Positions 35,525 to 39,452 of a DNA stretch of 39,452 bases are shown here, piece by piece; the first letter of the stretch is position 1; every line of letters starts with the position of its first letter. The translations under genes were made by a program, and so were the position numbers. The notes beneath the pieces were generated by a model. It was not told the DNA's origin. It did no database searches and worked only from the letters and a program-made list of their open reading frames with translations. Origin of the DNA: a bacterium BMS3Abin03 (GTDB taxonomy: Bacteria; Bacteroidota; Ignavibacteria; Ignavibacteriales; Ignavibacteriaceae); assembly GCA_022340715.1 (NCBI GenBank), contig JAJDNK010000186.1, positions 1 through 39,452 of the forward strand, written 5' to 3'.

Positions 35525-35553
35525 TTGACATTACAGTAAAATAGATTTAATTT
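35525..35553 (+). promoter_or_regulatory. Sigma70-type promoter of rho
   Basis: Perfect TTGACA (35525-35530), 17 bases, TAATTT (35548-35553), identical in hexamers and spacing to the nuo promoter. The start of transcription would be near 35560, leaving a leader of about 140 bases before the rho ATG. Confidence 0.7.
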
Positions 35554-35700
35554 TCAGATGTACCTCGTGTTCCTATCAACACAAAACAAGAATTATTTGA
35601 ATTAAATTCCCCGGTATCAAATCAGGTTTAAATCACTTAAAATAATTATTGTTAAATACAACTGTAAATAATTCTAGTACAAAATAATTAGGGTATAAAT

Positions 35701-36954
35701 ATGCCAATGGACATTTCATCACTAAAATCAAAGAAGATCGTCGAATTAAATGAAATCGCAAAGGATTTGAACATCAATGGTTTTAGTGATCTTCGGAAGC
35801 AGGAACTTATTTTCAAAATCCTGGAAGCCCAAACTGCAAAGGATGGACTAACATTCTCAAAAGGTGTTCTCGAAGTTCTTCCTGATGGTTACGGTTTCCT
35901 TCGCTCTTCCGATTATAATTATCTTCCTTCACCGGATGATATTTATGTATCACCTTCCCAGATTAAAAAATTCAGTCTTCGTACAGGTGATTTTATCAGC
36001 GGTCAGGTACGTCCACCAAAGGAAGGTGAGAGATTTTATGCATTACTAAGAGTAGAAGCTGTTAATGGAATCGAACCCGATAAGGTAAGAGGAAGAACTT
36101 TATTTGATAATCTTACTCCTGTTTATCCAACTAAAAAAATAAATCTTGAGTCTGCTCCCGGTGAGTATTCCATGCGTGTTATGGATATGCTTTCCCCGAT
36201 TGGTAGAGGACAAAGAGGACTAATTGTTTCTCCACCTAAAAGTGGAAAAACAATATTACTTCAGAAAATAGCGAATTCAATTACTAGAAATAGTCCAGAA
36301 ATAAAACTCATTGTTTTATTGATTGATGAAAGACCTGAAGAGGTTACAGATATGGAACGTTCCGTTCAAGGGGAAGTTATAAGTTCTACTTTTGATGAAC
36401 CAGCGGAACGGCACGTACAGGTTGCGGATATGGTTATAGAAAAAGCAAAAAGATTAGTTGAAGCAAAAGAAGACGTGGTTATACTTTTGGATAGTATTAC
36501 ACGACTTGCACGTGCACATAACATTGTTGTTCCGCACAGCGGAAGAATTCTTTCCGGTGGTGTTGATTCGAATGCATTACAGAAACCGAAAAGATTCTTT
36601 GGTGCTGCTCGTAATATTGAAGATGGTGGAAGCTTAACAATTATTGCTACAGCACTTATCGAAACCGGTAGTAGAATGGACGATGTAATATTTGAAGAGT
36701 TCAAAGGTACCGGTAATATGGAAATTGTTCTGGACCGTGATCTGAGCGACAGAAGAATATTCCCGGCAATTGATGTGAATCGTTCAGGAACCAGAAAAGA
36801 AGAACTACTGCTGAAAGAAGATGAATTAGCAAAAATCTGGATATTGAGGAAAATTCTAAGTGATTTTAATCCTATCGAAGCAATGGAATTCTTGCTTGAT
36901 AAAATGAGAGGAACAAAGAATAACAAAGAATTCCTTAACAACATGAACAACTAA
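35701..36954 (+). CDS. rho: Transcription termination factor Rho
   Basis: A 417-residue hexameric RNA-dependent ATPase that ends transcription. An N-terminal helical domain (about 1-45, [20 protein letters not shown]) is followed by the cold-shock-like RNA-binding domain (about 50-125, [20 protein letters not shown] and [13 protein letters not shown]). The ATPase core has Walker A PPKSGKT (178-184), Walker B region [16 protein letters not shown], the Q-loop stretch [20 protein letters not shown] (281-300) and the R-loop region [20 protein letters not shown]. Close to E. coli Rho in length and without a large insertion. Likely autoregulated by its leader, as is known for rho in other bacteria, but this is inference. 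Confidence 0.98.
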   Translation: MPMDISSLKSKKIVELNEIAKDLNINGFSDLRKQELIFKILEAQTAKDGLTFSKGVLEVLPDGYGFLRSSDYNYLPSPDDIYVSPSQIKKFSLRTGDFISGQVRPPKEGERFYALLRVEAVNGIEPDKVRGRTLFDNLTPVYPTKKINLESAPGEYSMRVMDMLSPIGRGQRGLIVSPPKSGKTILLQKIANSITRNSPEIKLIVLLIDERPEEVTDMERSVQGEVISSTFDEPAERHVQVADMVIEKAKRLVEAKEDVVILLDSITRLARAHNIVVPHSGRILSGGVDSNALQKPKRFFGAARNIEDGGSLTIIATALIETGSRMDDVIFEEFKGTGNMEIVLDRDLSDRRIFPAIDVNRSGTRKEELLLKEDELAKIWILRKILSDFNPIEAMEFLLDKMRGTKNNKEFLNNMNN

Positions 36955-37034
36955 AGCAGAAACGGAAGATCGTACATTTAAATTACCATTGAATCATGAT
37001 CTAAAGAGAGGGATATTTACAATAAAAAATTGAT

Positions 37035-38309
37035 GTGAAAAAATTATTCTTAATTTTTATTTTTCTGTCTTCTGCAATATATGGTCAACCGAGATTAAGG
37101 TCTGACTCATCTCCAAATCCTTTGCAGATAAAGCCAACTATAAGTGTAATGCCTGATACGGGCAAAACGGTTGTAGTTTCCTACCTATACAGAATCCCGT
37201 ATAAACTTCTTGTTTTTGAAAAAGCAGGTAGCGACTATAAGGCTTCAATGCGAATTATGGTTGAAGTACTGAAAGGTGATGAACTGGTTGTCAGGGATTT
37301 CCAGGATAAGAAAGTTACTGTAGATAATTTTGAAATTACTCAAAACAGGGATGCCTCTGTTCAGGGAATAATCAGGTTTAAACTCCAGGACGATGAGTAT
37401 GAAATGAATGGAGTTTTAAACGATTTAAATTCCGAGAAAGAAATAAAGTTAGCACCTGAACATGTAACTACATCAGAAACTATTGAATCGGGTATATATA
37501 GTCCTGTAGTTGTTGATTTCTCAGATAGTAATTGTAATGGCAAGCAATTCCCTTTGATTGTAAATCATTCGGGTGGTATTCCATTTAGTTCAAAAGAATT
37601 TCAATTAGTAATTCCGGTTGCCGATACCTCGGTTCAAAAACTTACAATTGAATTAAAAAATAATGATGACGAAGTTGTTACTAAAACAACTACTGAATCA
37701 TATGTATCTGGATTAACTATTTCTGAATGCAATAATAGGTTATATCTTGGGAAAGTTGAATTCAATCAACCAACTAAGAATTTTGTACTTAACAATTTTA
37801 GCACCCAACTCAATGAAGGAAAAGTAAAATTAAGTATAAAAGAAAATGAAGATAGTAAATCTTCTGAATTTACATTACAGGTAGATTGGATTGATAAACC
37901 TTTTTCATTGAGAAATCCGGAATTAGCAATTGAAATGTTGCAATACATTGAAAATGAAAATATTGTTGATAAAATGTTAGATGCGGATGAGGATGATTAC
38001 AAAGATGAACTCAACGAATATTGGAAAAAATACGATCCAACTCCCAACACGAAATATAATGAACTGATGGAAGAATATTATTCACGTATTGACTATGCGG
38101 CTTCGAAGTTCAGGAATCTTACAAAGAGAAATGGAATTTCAACAGACAGGGGAAAAGTTTATATAAAGTACGGTCAACCTGATAAAATTGAACGCTCTTC
38201 AGATGAATATGGTTATGTTGTTGAAACATGGATTTATGGAAATAACAAACAAAAATTTGTATTTGTTGATAAAGACGGAACGGGTAACTTCATTTTAGTT
38301 GAAGGATAA
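37035..38309 (+). CDS. GWxTD-domain-type secreted protein
   Basis: A 424-residue protein with a signal peptide (about 1-17, ending IYG) and no lipobox. The N-terminal two thirds look like beta-sandwich domains. The C-terminal 325-424 match the GWxTD domain of Bacteroidetes/Ignavibacteria-type proteins: YWKKYDPTPNTKYNELMEEY, YYSRIDYAASKFR, then DRGKVYIKYGQPDKIE and ETWIYGNNKQKFVFVD. The name-giving motif is degenerate: GISTD (367-371) has Ile instead of Trp. The family function is not known to me. The start is GTG at 37035, the only reasonable in-frame choice; a purine-rich GAGAGGG lies too far upstream to serve as an ideal ribosome site. Overlaps pdxA by one base (TAATG). Confidence 0.82.
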   Translation: MKKLFLIFIFLSSAIYGQPRLRSDSSPNPLQIKPTISVMPDTGKTVVVSYLYRIPYKLLVFEKAGSDYKASMRIMVEVLKGDELVVRDFQDKKVTVDNFEITQNRDASVQGIIRFKLQDDEYEMNGVLNDLNSEKEIKLAPEHVTTSETIESGIYSPVVVDFSDSNCNGKQFPLIVNHSGGIPFSSKEFQLVIPVADTSVQKLTIELKNNDDEVVTKTTTESYVSGLTISECNNRLYLGKVEFNQPTKNFVLNNFSTQLNEGKVKLSIKENEDSKSSEFTLQVDWIDKPFSLRNPELAIEMLQYIENENIVDKMLDADEDDYKDELNEYWKKYDPTPNTKYNELMEEYYSRIDYAASKFRNLTKRNGISTDRGKVYIKYGQPDKIERSSDEYGYVVETWIYGNNKQKFVFVDKDGTGNFILVEG

Positions 38310-39304
38310 TGTTAAAGTTTGTTTTTACCTGCGGAGATATTAATGGTATAGGACCTGAAATTGTAGTAAAAACTTTAAATAAAATCACTTTAAGGAATCC
38401 CTCCACAAAATTCTTCTTTATATGCCCTTCAAAGGTGTTAGATACTACCTTCTCATTTCTTAATCCAATATTTGATTATGAAATTATTAATGATATTAAA
38501 AGTAAATCTTCTCATCAGGTTACGATAATAAATTCAGGAAAGGTAAATACGAAGAAAGGTTTTCCTACAGTTTCTTCAGGCAAAACTGCTTATCAAGCTC
38601 TTGTTAAATCTTTTGCATTGCTTAAGGCGGGAGCAAGTGATGCGGTTATTACTGCTCCTGTATCAAAAACAGCTTTACATATGGCAGGAATTAAATATCC
38701 TGGACAAACAGAAATGTTTGCTAGTTGGTCAAGATCAAAAAATTATGTCATGACTTTCCTTTCTTACAAAATGAATGCAGCATTATTAACAATTCATGAA
38801 CCTTTAAGAAGAATTCCTAATTTATTGAATTCTAAAAGATTAAAGAGTACATTAAATGTAATTTTACATACACTAAAAATCGATTTGGGAATAATCAATC
38901 CAAGAATTGGAATACTTGGATTGAATCCACATGCAGGAGAAGGAGGAATGATTGGCAATGAAGAGAAAAAGTTTATTCAGCCGATGATTAAGCAATTTGC
39001 AAGACAATTCAGAATTGAAGGACCTTTTTCGCCGGATGCGTTTTTTGCAAATAAATTGTATAAAAATTACGATTTAGTCCTTGGAATGTATCATGATCAG
39101 ATTTTGATACCTTTTAAAATGATTAATTTTGGAAAAGGCGTAAACTACACCGCCGGGTTACCAATTGTTCGAACTTCGCCGGATCATGGTGTAGCTTATG
39201 ATATCGTTGATAAATACATTGCTGATGAATCGAGCATGATCCAGGCATTCAAATATGCTCACAGAATTGTAAAGAATCGGAAGAAAAAGATTGCTTCAGG
39301 ATAA
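38309..39304 (+). CDS. pdxA: 4-hydroxythreonine-4-phosphate dehydrogenase
   Basis: A 331-residue metal- and NAD-dependent enzyme of pyridoxal-phosphate synthesis (DXP-dependent route). It begins with the usual TCGDINGIGPEIVVK. The three metal-binding histidines are recognisable: His163 (TIHEPL), His208 (LNPHAGEGG) and His262 (GMYHDQILIPFK), matching His166, His211 and His266 of the E. coli enzyme. Other family segments are ITAPVSKTALHMAG and FANKLYKNYDLVLGM. C-terminal VRTSPDHGVAYDI is typical. The homologue PdxA2 acts on related four-carbon phosphates, so the exact substrate is probable, not certain. TAATG coupled to the gene upstream. Confidence 0.95.
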   Translation: MLKFVFTCGDINGIGPEIVVKTLNKITLRNPSTKFFFICPSKVLDTTFSFLNPIFDYEIINDIKSKSSHQVTIINSGKVNTKKGFPTVSSGKTAYQALVKSFALLKAGASDAVITAPVSKTALHMAGIKYPGQTEMFASWSRSKNYVMTFLSYKMNAALLTIHEPLRRIPNLLNSKRLKSTLNVILHTLKIDLGIINPRIGILGLNPHAGEGGMIGNEEKKFIQPMIKQFARQFRIEGPFSPDAFFANKLYKNYDLVLGMYHDQILIPFKMINFGKGVNYTAGLPIVRTSPDHGVAYDIVDKYIADESSMIQAFKYAHRIVKNRKKKIASG

Positions 39305-39452
39305 ATCAAAACCTTATGAATTTGTCTCCATCATTTATGACGAATTAATGAAGGATGTAGATTATGAGGACTGGGCGAAATATATAATCAAAATAGCATC
39401 CAGATTTATTAAAAAAGATAAACCGGAAATGCTTGAACTTGCATCCGGCAAT
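39291..39452 (+). CDS. Probable class I SAM-dependent methyltransferase (3' truncated)
   Basis: The frame stays open to the end of the window and gives 54 residues. From the TTG at 39291 it reads MLQDKSKPYEFVSIIYDELM, then DVDYEDWAKYI and MLELASGN. The Y-D-x-L-M-x-D-V-D-Y-x-x-W pattern followed by an L-E-L-x-x-G stretch (the start of SAM-binding motif I) is typical of a class I methyltransferase family. The TTG, which overlaps the pdxA end by 14 bases and has a purine-rich GGAAGAAAAAGA upstream, keeps the conserved N-terminus; the first in-frame ATG (39348) would cut it. The rest lies outside the window. Confidence 0.6.
   Translation, partial: MLQDKSKPYEFVSIIYDELMKDVDYEDWAKYIIKIASRFIKKDKPEMLELASGN

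Noticed and set aside
36366..36950. 194-residue minus-strand reading frame opposite rho
   Set aside because: Serine-rich antisense shadow of a highly conserved gene; no start signal and no recognisable domain.

Overview
The window (about 38-40% GC by eye) reads as a chromosomal segment from the Ignavibacteria / Chlorobi-Bacteroidetes side of the tree. The pointers are a type IX secretion (T9SS) C-terminal sorting domain of the 'YQNYPNPFNPVTTI' type, a PorV/PorQ-family outer-membrane protein, a GWxTD-type secreted protein, an atpD-atpC pair separate from the other ATP synthase genes, and an 11-gene complex I operon without nuoEFG. I see no insertion sequence, phage gene, CRISPR array, tRNA or rRNA. 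Almost all of the sequence is coding, with many ATGA or TAATG gene junctions.

Layout. (1) 1-8717, + strand: a translationally coupled cell-surface cassette of a lipoprotein with an EF-hand loop (5' end outside the window), a TonB-dependent receptor, a PorV/PorQ-like beta-barrel, an NHL-type lipoprotein and a T9SS-exported phospholipase-D-fold protein. (2) 8852-10672, +: atpD-atpC behind a likely sigma70 promoter. (3) 10719-13228, -: a Lon-N-domain protein, then (upstream, with its own terminator) the unit Rrf2 regulator / small unknown protein / A-type Fe-S carrier / Mn-type superoxide dismutase, whose promoter carries three CTTAAAT repeats. (4) 13303-23645, -: nuoABCDHIJKLMN, a complex I without the NADH-oxidising module, behind a clear TTGACA-N17-TAATTT promoter. 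(5) 23953-29768, +: glutamate dehydrogenase followed by two related proteins that have the PPDK/PEP-synthase nucleotide-binding domain but lack the phosphohistidine and PEP domains; they share a different C-terminal module, and the second has an N-terminal sensor-like domain. (6) 29877-32441, +: an unrecognised helical protein, mannose-1-phosphate guanylyltransferase, and an atypical RpiB-like isomerase with an extra N-terminal segment and Asp in place of the catalytic Cys. (7) 32584-35515, +: pyrK-pyrD-folC, tightly coupled. (8) 35525-39452, +: rho behind a second TTGACA-N17-TAATTT promoter and a long leader, a GWxTD-type protein, pdxA, and the start of a probable methyltransferase cut by the window end.

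Together this is mostly core metabolism (respiration, ATP synthesis, glutamate, pyrimidine, folate and B6 synthesis, transcription termination) with an Fe-S/oxidative-stress operon and a surface/secretion cassette. The parts most worth pursuing are the orphan PPDK-N-type ATP-grasp pair next to glutamate dehydrogenase, the RpiB-like protein with the altered active site, and the Rrf2-headed operon with its small unknown protein. All functional calls come from reading motifs; no database search was run.
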